Assembly: GCA_963802095.1 (NCBI GenBank)
Contig: CAWDHI010000010.1
Location: forward strand, 40,141 to 104,140
Length of the DNA stretch: 64,000 nt
DNA from: CAVVEQ01 sp963802095
GTDB taxonomy: Bacteria; Chloroflexota; Anaerolineae; Anaerolineales; Anaerolineaceae
Reading direction: 5' to 3'
The notes below the pieces were generated by a model, which saw only the letters and a list, made by a program, of their open reading frames with translations, did no database searches and was not told the DNA's origin. Below are positions 10,231 through 19,229 of this stretch, piece after piece. Position 1 is the first letter of the stretch. The number at the start of each line of letters is the position of its first letter. The position numbers and the translations under genes are program-made.

Positions 10231-10644
10231 GTGAGCGTACTTGTCATCCCGGAGTCCGAGCTCAGATTCGAAGCTGTCCATGCCTCCGGTCCCGGTGGGC
10301 AGAACATCAACAAGGTGGCAACTGCCATCCGCCTTACCTTCGATCCTGCCGTTTCCTCGCTCCTGGATGATTCCAGCTGTCGGCGGCTGCAGTGTATCGC
10401 TGGTTCACACCTGGACCGAGCAGGCAGGGTAACCATCCTGGCGCGCCGGTTCCGCAGCCAGGAACAAAACCGCAAGGACGCCACCGATCGCCTGCAGAGG
10501 ATGATCGCCTCCGCATTGGTTCCACCCTCCTTCCGGGTGCCAACGCGACCCACGCGCGCCTCCAAGATTCGCCGGTTGGAAAATAAATCACTCCGAAAAT
10601 CGATCAAACAGAACCGCCGGAAACTGACTTTTCGGGAGGAATGA
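10231..10644 (+). CDS. arfB: ArfB/YaeJ-like peptidyl-tRNA hydrolase (ribosome rescue)
   Basis: This short class-I release-factor homologue should hydrolyse peptidyl-tRNA on stalled ribosomes without a codon-recognition domain. The GGQ motif is at residues 22-24 (ASGPGGQNINKVATAIRL), followed by the RSQ...N segment. It ends with a basic tail (RRLENKSLRKSIKQNRRK) of the kind that enters the empty mRNA channel in YaeJ. GTG at 10231 is chosen because AAGGAG lies eight bases upstream and the resulting 137-residue length matches YaeJ. Upstream GTG (10174) and ATG (10207) codons have no such site. Confidence 0.82.
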   Translation: MSVLVIPESELRFEAVHASGPGGQNINKVATAIRLTFDPAVSSLLDDSSCRRLQCIAGSHLDRAGRVTILARRFRSQEQNRKDATDRLQRMIASALVPPSFRVPTRPTRASKIRRLENKSLRKSIKQNRRKLTFREE

Positions 10645-10741
10645 CCTGGGGGAATCCTGCAAATTGGCGATTTGCCCTTGTAGAAATCCGATTTATCCCG
10701 GGAGAACTTGGGATAATCAGGAAAAGGAAATGGAATCGAAG

Positions 10742-11713
10742 ATGGCTACAGAAAGAAAATTCAAGATCATCATCGCGGGTGGGTCGGGGTTTATAGGCAC
10801 GAAACTCGCAGAAAAGTTTGATAGTTGCGGTTACGAAGTCGTAATTCTTACCCGAACTCCGGAAAAATCACGGTCAAACAATTCCATCCGTTTTGTGGGT
10901 TGGGACGGAAAAACTCCGGGAGACTGGTTTAGCGAAATTGAAGGTTCACAGGCAGTTGTGAACCTTGCGGGGAAAAGCATTGCCGGAGAGACCCTCCCTG
11001 CGATCCTCTTCGGACACTGGACCCAGAAGAATAAACAGGAAATCCTTCAATCCAGGATATCCAGCGGGAAAGTTCTTGCTGAAGCTGTGTTGAACGCCCG
11101 AAAAAGACCGCAGGTTTTCATCCAGGCTTCCGGTATTGGCTTCTATGGTACTTCATCCATCACACCACTCGATGAGGAGGCACCCCCTGGTTCGGATTTT
11201 TTAGCCTCAATTTCTCTGGATTGGGAAGATTCATCCAGGCGTGTCACTGCTGGAGGTGTTCGACATGCGGTCATTCGTTCCGGAGTGGTGCTCGATCCAG
11301 GCGGAGGGATCCTTCCCCTGGTGGCATTGCCCAACCGCCTATTCCTGGGCGGCAGACTTGGTAACGGCAGGCAGCCATTTCCATGGATCCACATTGAAGA
11401 TGAGATCGCGGCGATCCTATTCCTGATCGAAAACAAAAACTGTAACGGTGCCTTCAACCTGGTCGCCCCAGGGATTACAAGTAATGCCGAATTTGGAAAG
11501 ATGCTTGCCGAAGTCCTTCGCCGGCCGTTTTACCTTCCGGTTCCTGCCTTCTTGTTGAAATTGCTGTTGGGTGAGAAATCGATCCTCGTTTTGGCAGGGC
11601 AGCAGGCAGTGCCTCGGAAATTACTGGATGCTGGTTTCTCGTTCCACCACCCACAGGCAGAAAGTGCTTTGAAGGATCTCTATCTTCGGAGAACAAAGTA
11701 TGCCGGGGATTGA
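10742..11713 (+). CDS. TIGR01777-family NAD(P)-binding epimerase (YfcH-like)
   Basis: This is an extended short-chain dehydrogenase-type protein with an N-terminal Rossmann motif IIIAGGSGFIGTKLAEKF and a typical AVVNLAGKSIAG segment. The C-terminal region contains GAFNLVAPG and the DUF1731-like end. Family members are called sugar-nucleotide epimerases, but their reaction is mostly untested. ATG at 10742 (MATERKFK) is preferred, with AAAAGGA about ten bases upstream; ATG at 10730 would place that site too close. The stop overlaps the next start by 14 bases, so the pair is translationally linked. Confidence 0.8.
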   Translation: MATERKFKIIIAGGSGFIGTKLAEKFDSCGYEVVILTRTPEKSRSNNSIRFVGWDGKTPGDWFSEIEGSQAVVNLAGKSIAGETLPAILFGHWTQKNKQEILQSRISSGKVLAEAVLNARKRPQVFIQASGIGFYGTSSITPLDEEAPPGSDFLASISLDWEDSSRRVTAGGVRHAVIRSGVVLDPGGGILPLVALPNRLFLGGRLGNGRQPFPWIHIEDEIAAILFLIENKNCNGAFNLVAPGITSNAEFGKMLAEVLRRPFYLPVPAFLLKLLLGEKSILVLAGQQAVPRKLLDAGFSFHHPQAESALKDLYLRRTKYAGD

Positions 11714-12830
11714 AATAAGGGTGGAGTTAATTAACACCATTCCCGTGCTCGATTTCGCTTCCCTGCCCATCGGGGAAGCGCATCAGGAGTTGGGCACAGC
11801 TGTGGCTGCCCAGGTAAATCAGATCCTGCAACGCCGGTTTCAAAATCCATCTCACCAATCCATTCATCCTTCCAACGTCCTGGCAGGAAAACAGCTCTCC
11901 AGTATCACCCGTCTAAATCAGGACCCTTCCCTTCCCTCCATTTTGAGACAAGCCCTGGAACTTTACCTAGATTGCCTCAATCGCTGGTCCCGGGGAGCAG
12001 GGCTTGAGAACGTGGGGATTAAAACCTGGTCCGGCGTGGAGCTTGCGATGCACCTGCAGGATGATCAGCCAGGTTGCCAATCGGGGGTTTATCGACAGCG
12101 GGATGGTTCAGTGTTGTTCTGGCACACCGAGGAAGATGTGGATGAACCGGGGTTCGCCAGGGTGGATCAACCCCGGTTGATGCGCTTCAGCAATCCTTAT
12201 AATAAGGCAACAATAACCTCATTTATCTATCCAGACCTTCTGCCCGGTCCGAACTTCAACTGGTGCTCAGATGGCATGGTCCAGTTTGCCGATTCCCTGC
12301 TCCTGCGGGAAGATTGCCGTAAAGAGGGTAATCCCGCGAATCTGATCGCCTGGCTGAGCCTGCTGCTGGAAGGGGAAATCCCGACGCCCCGAATCATTGA
12401 ATATCTTCAACCGGTTTTCGAAGGCTATGCGGTTTTCCACCTGTCGCCGGGTTCATTGGGCACCCGCTGCCGGCGGGTGGAATTTGCAGTGGATCGATTT
12501 CAGGAAACAGAACTCTCGACAATTCCTGGGGGGTTCCTGGCGCAATCCAATGCCTTCTCCACGCAGGCTGGATTGTTGGCTAAACAATTCGAACAAGATC
12601 CCTTTCCTTCCCGGCGGCATTTTGAATCACGGATACGGCGCGCCGAAAATACCCTGAACATTTCACCATCTAAGGTGGATTTGGAGCGCATTCAGCGAAT
12701 GCTAGCTTCGCGTGAGGGAGGTCGATGGGCTTTCGCCAATAAGGATGTGAAAGCCCACCTTTTCGGCAGGCTTTCTTCAAACTATCTGGATATCCACAGC
12801 CACCCAGGAATGGCTAGCAAACCAGTTTAA
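11700..12830 (+). CDS. Unrecognised protein, possibly C45/Ntn-hydrolase-like
   Basis: This 376-residue soluble protein has no signal peptide or membrane helix. I do not recognise it with certainty. A segment PGCQSGVYRQRDGSVLFWH (about residues 121-139), followed by TEED, resembles the GCTS...DG...rN.D signature of the C45 acyl-CoA:6-APA acyltransferase-like hydrolases. In those enzymes an internal Cys becomes the nucleophile. Further along, GFLAQSNAF and the helical C-terminus are compatible with that fold. If so, Cys123 or so would be catalytic. The start overlaps the end of the epimerase gene, which implies joint expression. Confidence 0.4.
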   Translation: MPGIEIRVELINTIPVLDFASLPIGEAHQELGTAVAAQVNQILQRRFQNPSHQSIHPSNVLAGKQLSSITRLNQDPSLPSILRQALELYLDCLNRWSRGAGLENVGIKTWSGVELAMHLQDDQPGCQSGVYRQRDGSVLFWHTEEDVDEPGFARVDQPRLMRFSNPYNKATITSFIYPDLLPGPNFNWCSDGMVQFADSLLLREDCRKEGNPANLIAWLSLLLEGEIPTPRIIEYLQPVFEGYAVFHLSPGSLGTRCRRVEFAVDRFQETELSTIPGGFLAQSNAFSTQAGLLAKQFEQDPFPSRRHFESRIRRAENTLNISPSKVDLERIQRMLASREGGRWAFANKDVKAHLFGRLSSNYLDIHSHPGMASKPV

Positions 12831-12832
12831 TT

Positions 12833-13999
12833 TTATGACCGGGCTTTGATATACCCCAACGCCGCCGGGCTGATATTCTCCACCGGCATCACGTCCTCCA
12901 GTTTGTATTTCATGCTCCCCAAACCCAGCCCCTCGCCGTACCTCAGCATGTGGTAAGGATCCTTCATGGGACCGTGAAGCTGCTGGTATGGATGTCCTTC
13001 CCGGGTGTGAACCTCCAGCGAGGTTGGAAGGTTCTCCTCGATCAGCTTCATTTTGGCAGTGGCGTCGAGAATGGCTGTATCCACGGCGATAACATCATCC
13101 GAGCCGAAGATACCAACATCCGGCAGAATGGGCAGGCTGGTGAACCCGAAACAATCGCAGACAGGAGATTGGTGGGTGACAAGATCCAGGTGAACGGCTT
13201 TTCTCCTCTCAAAAGTGGAAAGGATCACGCTGACCGAGTTTGCCGCTGCTTCCTGGAAAGACTCGAAATTGACCTTCTCAATTTTCAGGCTGCCGGGAGG
13301 GGCTACTTTAAGGCAGCGCATGCACTGATTACATTGTTCAAAGTGGATATGCAGCTCGTTTTCCTTATGCTTATCCATCACGATCGCCCCGAACGGGCAG
13401 GATTTAATGATCTTTTTCAGTAGTTTGGGGTCGGAACATTTCTCGCTGAACCAGTATCGGTCGAAATGATGCGCATCATGGATCGCACCGCGCGTCTCTC
13501 CAACCATGCAACCGAGTGCCAGGTTCTTCATCGCACCGCCAAATCCGCAGGAAGGGTGACCTTTAACATGCGCAAAATTCACAAGAAAGGTGGCGTCGTT
13601 GATCAAGCCTGCAACCTTCCATTCCTTTAGATTCTTATAGCTTTTCTCTTTGGTTACAAAATGCGTATCCTTCAATCCGCCAGCTGGGTAAATTGGGCAA
13701 CCAACCGTTTCTGTTGTATAAGCTCGCGTTTCCGCTCCTGCCACGTCCCAATCGACATCGGCGATGAATGGCTTTCCGCCGCCGTCCTTAATCGCCTGGA
13801 CCACCCGGTGTACAAAAATCGGGTGGATGGTGGAATAGATCATGTTATTGCCAACATGCATTTTGAGCACCACCAATTCACCTTTCACCCGCTCGCGCAG
13901 GTGAAGTTTTTCCAGGATGATTTCCAACTTGGCTGGCAGCGTCTCCTTCGCGTCCAGGCGGGCTTGATGGGCAGAACCAAAATATACTGTGGGGGTCAT
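12833..13999 (-). CDS. DUF362 protein with ferredoxin-like domain
   Basis: This 388-residue protein has the DUF362 layout, with FAHVKGHPSCGFGGAMKNLALG in the middle. The iron-sulphur part has SCPFGAIVM and CNQCMRCLKVAP. The second motif is CxxCxxC without the usual CP, and the first retains only one cysteine, so at most one regular 4Fe-4S cluster seems likely. DUF362 proteins are often annotated as uncharacterised ferredoxins and no reaction can be assigned. The ATG at 13999 has only a weak GGAATAA upstream. It converges with the preceding gene and is divergent from the membrane protein at 14081. Confidence 0.8.
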   Translation of the reverse strand: MTPTVYFGSAHQARLDAKETLPAKLEIILEKLHLRERVKGELVVLKMHVGNNMIYSTIHPIFVHRVVQAIKDGGGKPFIADVDWDVAGAETRAYTTETVGCPIYPAGGLKDTHFVTKEKSYKNLKEWKVAGLINDATFLVNFAHVKGHPSCGFGGAMKNLALGCMVGETRGAIHDAHHFDRYWFSEKCSDPKLLKKIIKSCPFGAIVMDKHKENELHIHFEQCNQCMRCLKVAPPGSLKIEKVNFESFQEAAANSVSVILSTFERRKAVHLDLVTHQSPVCDCFGFTSLPILPDVGIFGSDDVIAVDTAILDATAKMKLIEENLPTSLEVHTREGHPYQQLHGPMKDPYHMLRYGEGLGLGSMKYKLEDVMPVENISPAALGYIKARS

Positions 14000-14080
14000 G
14001 ATTTATTCCTATTATCCGAATTTGGCTTCCAAGCAAATGAATTTTAATCTAGAATGATATAAATCAATATGGAGGAAACC

Positions 14081-14707
14081 ATGTTAAATCATCCGGAAGC
14101 CACAACCCAAGCGCTTGCGATCCTGAGAACGGGAGACATTTTTCAATGGGTCGTCATCACCCTGCTCGCCCTGACCGTATATACCTATGCCAATGAATAT
14201 TCCCATAAGAATTGGAAAGGGATAGCCGCCGGGCTTTCCCTCTACCTCGTGCACTGGTTCTATGAGATCCTGAACGCCCTGATCCAGCACTTCACTGGTC
14301 ACGCATTGTGGACGGTGCCCACTGGAACGTCTTTGCTACTCCTGGTGGGGGTTGGGATCGAATTAAGTTTCATGTTCGCCATTGCGGGGCTTGCCCTTTC
14401 TAAGCTGCTGCCTGCCGATCCAAAGCTTAAGATCCTAGGGATCAACAACCGCATCATATTTGCCATCGGGAATGCGGCGTTTTTTTCGATCGTCGAGATA
14501 TTCCTGGTGATGACCCCGGCTTTCGTTTGGGTATACCCCTGGTGGGGAGCCCTGCCGGTTTTTTTCTTCGTCTATATCCCCTTCTTTGTGATCTCTTTCC
14601 TCTGCTACGACTGGCCGCCCAAAGTACAGCGAACTTTCATTATCAGCCTGGCAGTGGTGGATATTGCCATGCTGGTGGTTTTCGCAGGAATTTTGCGTTG
14701 GATATAA
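14081..14707 (+). CDS. Hypothetical membrane protein (about six TM helices)
   Basis: This 208-residue integral membrane protein is made almost entirely of hydrophobic segments, starting with VVITLLALTVYTY and including SLLLLVGVGIELSFMFAIAGLAL and FFVYIPFFVISFLCYDW. ATG at 14081 has GGAGG five bases upstream; the in-frame ATG at 14069 lies before that site and is less likely. I recognise no family signature. It stands alone, divergent from the DUF362 gene and convergent with the following transporter. Confidence 0.7.
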   Translation: MLNHPEATTQALAILRTGDIFQWVVITLLALTVYTYANEYSHKNWKGIAAGLSLYLVHWFYEILNALIQHFTGHALWTVPTGTSLLLLVGVGIELSFMFAIAGLALSKLLPADPKLKILGINNRIIFAIGNAAFFSIVEIFLVMTPAFVWVYPWWGALPVFFFVYIPFFVISFLCYDWPPKVQRTFIISLAVVDIAMLVVFAGILRWI

Positions 14708-14719
14708 ATTTTTTATTTT

Positions 14720-15937
14720 TTAAAGCGATTTTTCGACGAATTCAGGGTCGCGCATCCGGGAGATCAGGAAGACACAAATGATCATCAGCCCCACTCCAAG
14801 AAGCAGGGACCGGGTAAAAGCGCCATCAGGGGTACGCAGTGCTTCCATGATGTAAACGAAAACCACAGCACCCTGGCCAAAAAGCTGGATCAAACCGTTG
14901 GAAGTACCTTCCGGAGTTGGATATGTAATTTCAGCCGCGTACTGGATGCCAATGGGGAGTACGCTGATCAGGAAGAAGCCGACCAAAGCACCGGAAAACA
15001 GCAGCAGCCAGTAGTTCTGGGCAAAGGTCACGCCGATCAGACCGGGGATCGCGCAGACGATCCCGAGCATCATGAATTTTTTTCGCTTGTGTTGTTTATC
15101 GGAAAGCGAAGGTAGGATGACCGCGCCAAGCAACCCCCCGACCAGCAATACCGCCCCCAGGATCCCGGCCTCGGTGGGTGAAAAATTCCTTGGCCGGATG
15201 ATCGGCTCAACCCAGGTATTCAGACCGTTGAATATTCCCAATCCAATGAAAGATACCGCCAGAAAAAGCAGGAAATCCCTGACCTTGAAGGCGTGCTTCA
15301 ACCCATCCAGCATAAGTGAACGGACATCCATTCCCTCCGGGCAGGGCGGCGTGGGTGGATATTCTTTGGACAGCGCAAGGAAGAGAACTGCGGAGAACGC
15401 GGCGATACACCCGTAGATCAATTGAACAGTGGGAATGGAGATTGTTTCGATCAAAATTGGGGTAAGCACCATCCCGATGGCGGTACCGAGCAGGTTCGCC
15501 AGGGTCACCACCCCCACCGCCGTGGCACGCTCGGTGACCGCGAACCAGCGCGCGGGCACCTTTGCCCAGGCATTCAGAAGAAAGGGTTGTCCGATGGCGA
15601 TAAAGAGCGTACATACAAAAACCAACGAATAATTCGCTCCAGCCAGCCCTCGCAACACCCCAAAAACCCCCATTAGGATCACGCCAAGTCCGACCGCCTT
15701 ATGAAACCCAAAGGTATCGATCGCCCAGGATGCCGGAAGAGAAAAGGGAATGAAAGCAACCATGAAGATCATCGACAACCAGCCAATGTAAAGATCTGAA
15801 ACCCCATAGAATTGGGCTGCTGGACCGGTGATAGGCGAGTAGCTGATCCAAAGCATCTGGATGGTCAGGTTCACAAACATGAAAACCGCCAGTACCACCC
15901 AGCGGTATCGATAGACTTTAAACGTTGGTTCGGCCAT
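14720..15937 (-). CDS. MFS transporter, FLVCR-like
   Basis: This 405-residue, 12-helix major facilitator resembles the FLVCR/DIRC2-like branch. It starts YRYRWVVLAVFMFVNLTIQM and has WLSMIFMVAFIPFSLPASWAIDTFG in the first half. Family members move haem, choline or other small molecules, and the substrate here is unknown. The start is ATG 15937, preceded by AGGTGA. It ends 12 bases from the end of the convergent membrane-protein gene. Confidence 0.78.
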   Translation of the reverse strand: MAEPTFKVYRYRWVVLAVFMFVNLTIQMLWISYSPITGPAAQFYGVSDLYIGWLSMIFMVAFIPFSLPASWAIDTFGFHKAVGLGVILMGVFGVLRGLAGANYSLVFVCTLFIAIGQPFLLNAWAKVPARWFAVTERATAVGVVTLANLLGTAIGMVLTPILIETISIPTVQLIYGCIAAFSAVLFLALSKEYPPTPPCPEGMDVRSLMLDGLKHAFKVRDFLLFLAVSFIGLGIFNGLNTWVEPIIRPRNFSPTEAGILGAVLLVGGLLGAVILPSLSDKQHKRKKFMMLGIVCAIPGLIGVTFAQNYWLLLFSGALVGFFLISVLPIGIQYAAEITYPTPEGTSNGLIQLFGQGAVVFVYIMEALRTPDGAFTRSLLLGVGLMIICVFLISRMRDPEFVEKSL

Positions 15938-16052
15938 GGCTCACCTGGGACTCTGGATTGATGTACGATTCGATTATATGACAATCAGGCACAACCCCAA
16001 CAAGGGATTTCGGGATATTTCTCACCTGTATGAGAGGAGCATTAGGGTTATC

Positions 16053-16081
16053 TTGACGCTCATTTTCTATACTGATAATAT
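16053..16081 (+). promoter_or_regulatory. Sigma70-type promoter upstream of TPR genes
   Basis: TTGACG (16053-16058) and TAATAT (16076-16081) are separated by 17 bases. The first 15 bases are identical to those of the tRNA-Glu promoter at 22683, which strengthens the call. Confidence 0.6.
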
Positions 16082-16114
16082 GACTGCATGTATCTGAAGG
16101 GTAGCAAGTGGAAC

Positions 16115-17392
16115 ATGAACCGCCGAACAAAACGCGCCAATCCCTGGCGCGTCATCATCCTTCTCGCCCTGGTAGGGGCAGCAATTTACGTCAACCAGGT
16201 TATCGTTCCCGCCACGCCGCCCTTGTTCATACCAACTCCCACCCCTACAATACCCCCCGAATCCTTCGTCACGAAAGCCCAGGAACTGGAAGCGCAGGGG
16301 AAATACGCCCAGGCGATCGCTGCCTACGGAGACGCGATCAAGGCAGACCCACAGAACCCCGCGCTACATCTCTCTTTAGCGAGGATGCAGATATTCGCTG
16401 CGCGATACGACGAAGCCATCTCGACCGCAGGCAATGCCATGCTACTCAGCCCCAACAATTCCCAGGCGCTTGTGCTGCAATCCTGGGCAAAGGGAATGGC
16501 TGGTGATTTTGTTGGCGCTGAGGAAGGGATCAATACTGCAATCCAAACGGACCCAACCAACGCATTGGCGTATGCGGTGAGATCCATCATCCTTTCCATG
16601 CGCGATCTGGCCGGGCAGGCCAGGGCTGAGACCCGTGACGTGGCGATCGAATCCTCCCGGACAGCAGAAAGTATGGCGCCGGAAATGATGGAAACGCTGT
16701 GGGCACGCGGGTTGATCCTGGAGATCACTGCCAATTACCAGGAAGCTCAGGCTAAGTATCAATCCGCGATCCAGATCAACGATAAGATCCCCGAACTGCA
16801 CGTCTCGCTCGGTCGCACCTACCGGGCTTTGCAGGATGCAGATAAAGCCATCGAGGAGTTCAACCGTGCCAATGCCCTGAACCCCTCCGATCCGAACCCC
16901 CTCACCCTGATAGCGCGTACCTACGCCAACCAGGGAGATTTTGGACCAGCCATCCAGTATGCCTCAGACGCGGTGAAAAATGCCCCCAATGATCCGGAAA
17001 TGTACGGCAACCTGGGATGGCTGCTTTATCACAATTTTCAATATACCGATTCGATCATCAACCTGCAGCTTGCTATCCAGGGCGGTACGAATCTCGACGG
17101 GATCGTGGTGGAAGGGTTGCTACTGGATTATGGCAGGGTTGCGGAGTATTACTACACCTATGGGCTCGCCCTAGCCAAGTTGGGGTATTGTAACGAAGCC
17201 TTGCCAATTGCCCAGGCATTATTGAACGGCGTCCGCGATGATGAGATTGCCATTTTCAACGCGCAGGAGATCATCAATGTCTGCCAGACCTTTATGGATT
17301 CTGGTGAACCAACCCCCTTGCCCCTCGCCACGCCCACCCGCACTCCCCAGGCGCTTGGCGAGGTTCCCGCCACCCCGGCTGTCACTCCTTAA
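16115..17392 (+). CDS. Membrane-anchored TPR protein (first of a paralogous pair)
   Basis: This is a 425-residue protein with a basic N-terminus, one signal-anchor helix at about residues 10-30 (VIILLALVGAAIYVNQVIVP), a Pro/Thr linker (PTPTPTIPP) and then repeated TPR units. Clear units include GKYAQAIAAYGDAIKADPQNP, ANYQEAQAKYQSAIQINDKIP and ADKAIEEFNRANALNPSDPNP. It likely scaffolds protein contacts outside the membrane. The last 30 residues are Pro/Thr/Ala-rich. ATG at 16115 fits the basic-then-hydrophobic N-terminus; an upstream ATG at 16088 is possible. It precedes a second TPR gene by six bases. Confidence 0.72.
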   Translation: MNRRTKRANPWRVIILLALVGAAIYVNQVIVPATPPLFIPTPTPTIPPESFVTKAQELEAQGKYAQAIAAYGDAIKADPQNPALHLSLARMQIFAARYDEAISTAGNAMLLSPNNSQALVLQSWAKGMAGDFVGAEEGINTAIQTDPTNALAYAVRSIILSMRDLAGQARAETRDVAIESSRTAESMAPEMMETLWARGLILEITANYQEAQAKYQSAIQINDKIPELHVSLGRTYRALQDADKAIEEFNRANALNPSDPNPLTLIARTYANQGDFGPAIQYASDAVKNAPNDPEMYGNLGWLLYHNFQYTDSIINLQLAIQGGTNLDGIVVEGLLLDYGRVAEYYYTYGLALAKLGYCNEALPIAQALLNGVRDDEIAIFNAQEIINVCQTFMDSGEPTPLPLATPTRTPQALGEVPATPAVTP

Positions 17393-17398
17393 CTTGCC

Positions 17399-18763
17399 AT
17401 GTATATTCACGATGAAAAGCCCCTATTCCGCCGCAACCGCGGAAAAGATAACATCTACAGGGTCCTCCTGCTCCTGGCAGGATTACTATTTTTTGCGGTC
17501 ATACTGCGAGGATACATGGGCGGTACGGTAACACCCTTCCTCAGCGCCACCCCCACCCCCACCCGTACGGCCAATAATTACGCCATGGAGGGGGAGATGT
17601 TCTTCACAGCTGGAGATCTTAACAAGGCAATCGCTGCATACCAAAAAGCCCACGAAGTGGATCCCAACAACGCCCAGCTGCTTTCAGAGCTGGCGCGTAT
17701 CCAAACCTATTCCACGCGTCTTATAACCACCGACGCCGAACGGCTGGTAAGAATGCAGCAGGCGCTCGAATCCGCCAATGCGGCTGTTGAACTGTCCCCG
17801 GAAGATAGTACCGTGCATGCCATTCGCGCTTTTGTGCTTGATTGGTATGCCGGCCAGGCGCTCACGGCAGAAGAAAAACAAAGCTACCTCAGCCAGGCTG
17901 AAAAAGCGGCTTTCAATGCACTGCAACTGGATAACCAGAATCCGCTAGCGCTCGCCTATTATGCCGAGATCCTGGTGGATGAGCAGAAGTGGCTGCAGGG
18001 GGAGGAATTTATCAACCAGGCGTTGGAGCGCGAGCCGGGATTGATGGATATTCACCGCATCGCTGCCTATACCCAGGAATCGCTCGGCAACTACACCCAA
18101 GCTATCGAGGAATACCAGAAAGCTGCCGAAATCTCGCCCAATATGACCTTCCTATACCTGGCAATCGGTGCGAATTACCGCCAGCTCGCATTCAAAGCCG
18201 GGACAGAGGCTGAACGGAATTTCCTCTATGAAAAAGCTTTGGAGTATTTTGCCAAAGTGACTGTCATCAACGAGCAGCTTGGGATCAAAGATCCAATCCC
18301 CTACATGTCCATCGCCCGTACCTATACCCAGAAGGGAGATGCCCTTGTTGCTTCGTTGAACGCCGAGAAAGCGCTCTCCTTCGATCCCACCAGCCCGGAT
18401 GTTTACGGCCAGTTGGGGATCATATATTTCAAAGCCCGCAACTACGAAGGATCCATCCCAGCTTTCAAGTGCGCCATCCGCGGCTGCACTCCTGAGGAGA
18501 GCTGCGAGGTTCGCAAATGTAATATGGAGACCGATCCCGCCATCGCCATTTCTGGTATGCCCCTCACAGCGAATACAGCAGTTTACTACTTCACCTATGG
18601 CTCCGTCCTGGCAGCCCTGCACCGCAAAACCCAACCTTATTGCGATGAAGCCATGAAGGTATTCGCGGAGGTACGCGCCGCCTTTCCGGATGACTCGACC
18701 GCGATGGGTATCATCACAGAAGGTGAAAACATTTGCATGAGCTACGGGTTTCCCCGCCAGTAA
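17399..18763 (+). CDS. Membrane-anchored TPR protein (second of a paralogous pair)
   Basis: This 454-residue protein shares the architecture of its upstream neighbour: short basic N-terminus, membrane helix around residues 22-38 (VLLLLAGLLFFAVILRG), linker SATPTPTRTANN, then TPR units such as GDLNKAIAAYQKAHEVDPNN and GNYTQAIEEYQKAAEISPN. Near the end it contains CAIRGCTPEESCEVRKC, a cysteine cluster that could form disulphides if the domain is extracytoplasmic. It starts six bases after the first TPR gene and the two surely share a transcript. Partners are unknown. Confidence 0.75.
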   Translation: MYIHDEKPLFRRNRGKDNIYRVLLLLAGLLFFAVILRGYMGGTVTPFLSATPTPTRTANNYAMEGEMFFTAGDLNKAIAAYQKAHEVDPNNAQLLSELARIQTYSTRLITTDAERLVRMQQALESANAAVELSPEDSTVHAIRAFVLDWYAGQALTAEEKQSYLSQAEKAAFNALQLDNQNPLALAYYAEILVDEQKWLQGEEFINQALEREPGLMDIHRIAAYTQESLGNYTQAIEEYQKAAEISPNMTFLYLAIGANYRQLAFKAGTEAERNFLYEKALEYFAKVTVINEQLGIKDPIPYMSIARTYTQKGDALVASLNAEKALSFDPTSPDVYGQLGIIYFKARNYEGSIPAFKCAIRGCTPEESCEVRKCNMETDPAIAISGMPLTANTAVYYFTYGSVLAALHRKTQPYCDEAMKVFAEVRAAFPDDSTAMGIITEGENICMSYGFPRQ

Positions 18764-18796
18764 ATATCAGAATTTTATAAGAATTCATGAATCCTC

Positions 18797-18825
18797 TTGA
18801 CATTCGATTTCAAGGGGGGTATTAT
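18797..18825 (+). promoter_or_regulatory. groES-groEL promoter
   Basis: A consensus TTGACA (18797-18802) and TATTAT (18820-18825) are 17 bases apart. The CIRCE operator starts 10 bases further on, over the expected transcription start. This is a near-ideal vegetative promoter repressed by HrcA. Confidence 0.85.
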
Positions 18826-18835
18826 TTGATTGGTT

Positions 18836-18862
18836 TTAGCAGTCGGCTTGTGGGAGTGCTAA
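18836..18862 (+). promoter_or_regulatory. CIRCE operator (HrcA binding site)
   Basis: TTAGCAGTC, a nine-base spacer and GAGTGCTAA match the CIRCE inverted repeat (TTAGCACTC-N9-GAGTGCTAA) with one mismatch. It lies between promoter and groES, so HrcA control of the chaperonin operon is expected. hrcA itself is not in the window. Confidence 0.93.
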
Positions 18863-18905
18863 AATCACTAAAAATGTCTCAATATTTCATTTCTGGAGGA
18901 TTTGT

Positions 18906-19217
18906 ATGGCTATGAAACTTAAACCGTTGGGCAGCCGTGTTGTTGTGGAGCCGCGGGAAGAAGAGGATGTCCTCGCTTCCGGTCTCGTGCTCCCCGAAAC
19001 GGCTAAGGAGAAACCCCAAAAGGGTCTCGTAATGTCTGTTGGTCCCGGTGACCGGGATGACGATGGCAAACGCGTTCCCATGGACGTCGCGGAAGGCGAT
19101 CTTGTTTTATTCGCCAAATACAGCGGCACCGAAATTAAGATCGATGGTAAGAAGCTCCTCATCCTTCGCGAGAGCGATCTTCTGGCTATCGTCGACGAAA
19201 AAAAGAAATCGAAATAA
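18906..19217 (+). CDS. groES: Co-chaperonin GroES
   Basis: This 103-residue GroES forms the heptameric lid of the GroEL folding chamber in the cytosol. It has the typical start LKPLGSRVVVEPREEE and the ending ILRESDLLAIV. The mobile loop region reads ASGLVLPETAKEKPQKG, with the hydrophobic L-V-L triplet that contacts GroEL. GGAGG lies seven bases before the ATG. It sits 12 bases upstream of groEL under a shared promoter and CIRCE element. Confidence 0.96.
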   Translation: MAMKLKPLGSRVVVEPREEEDVLASGLVLPETAKEKPQKGLVMSVGPGDRDDDGKRVPMDVAEGDLVLFAKYSGTEIKIDGKKLLILRESDLLAIVDEKKKSK

Positions 19218-19229
19218 GGAGCTAGAATT

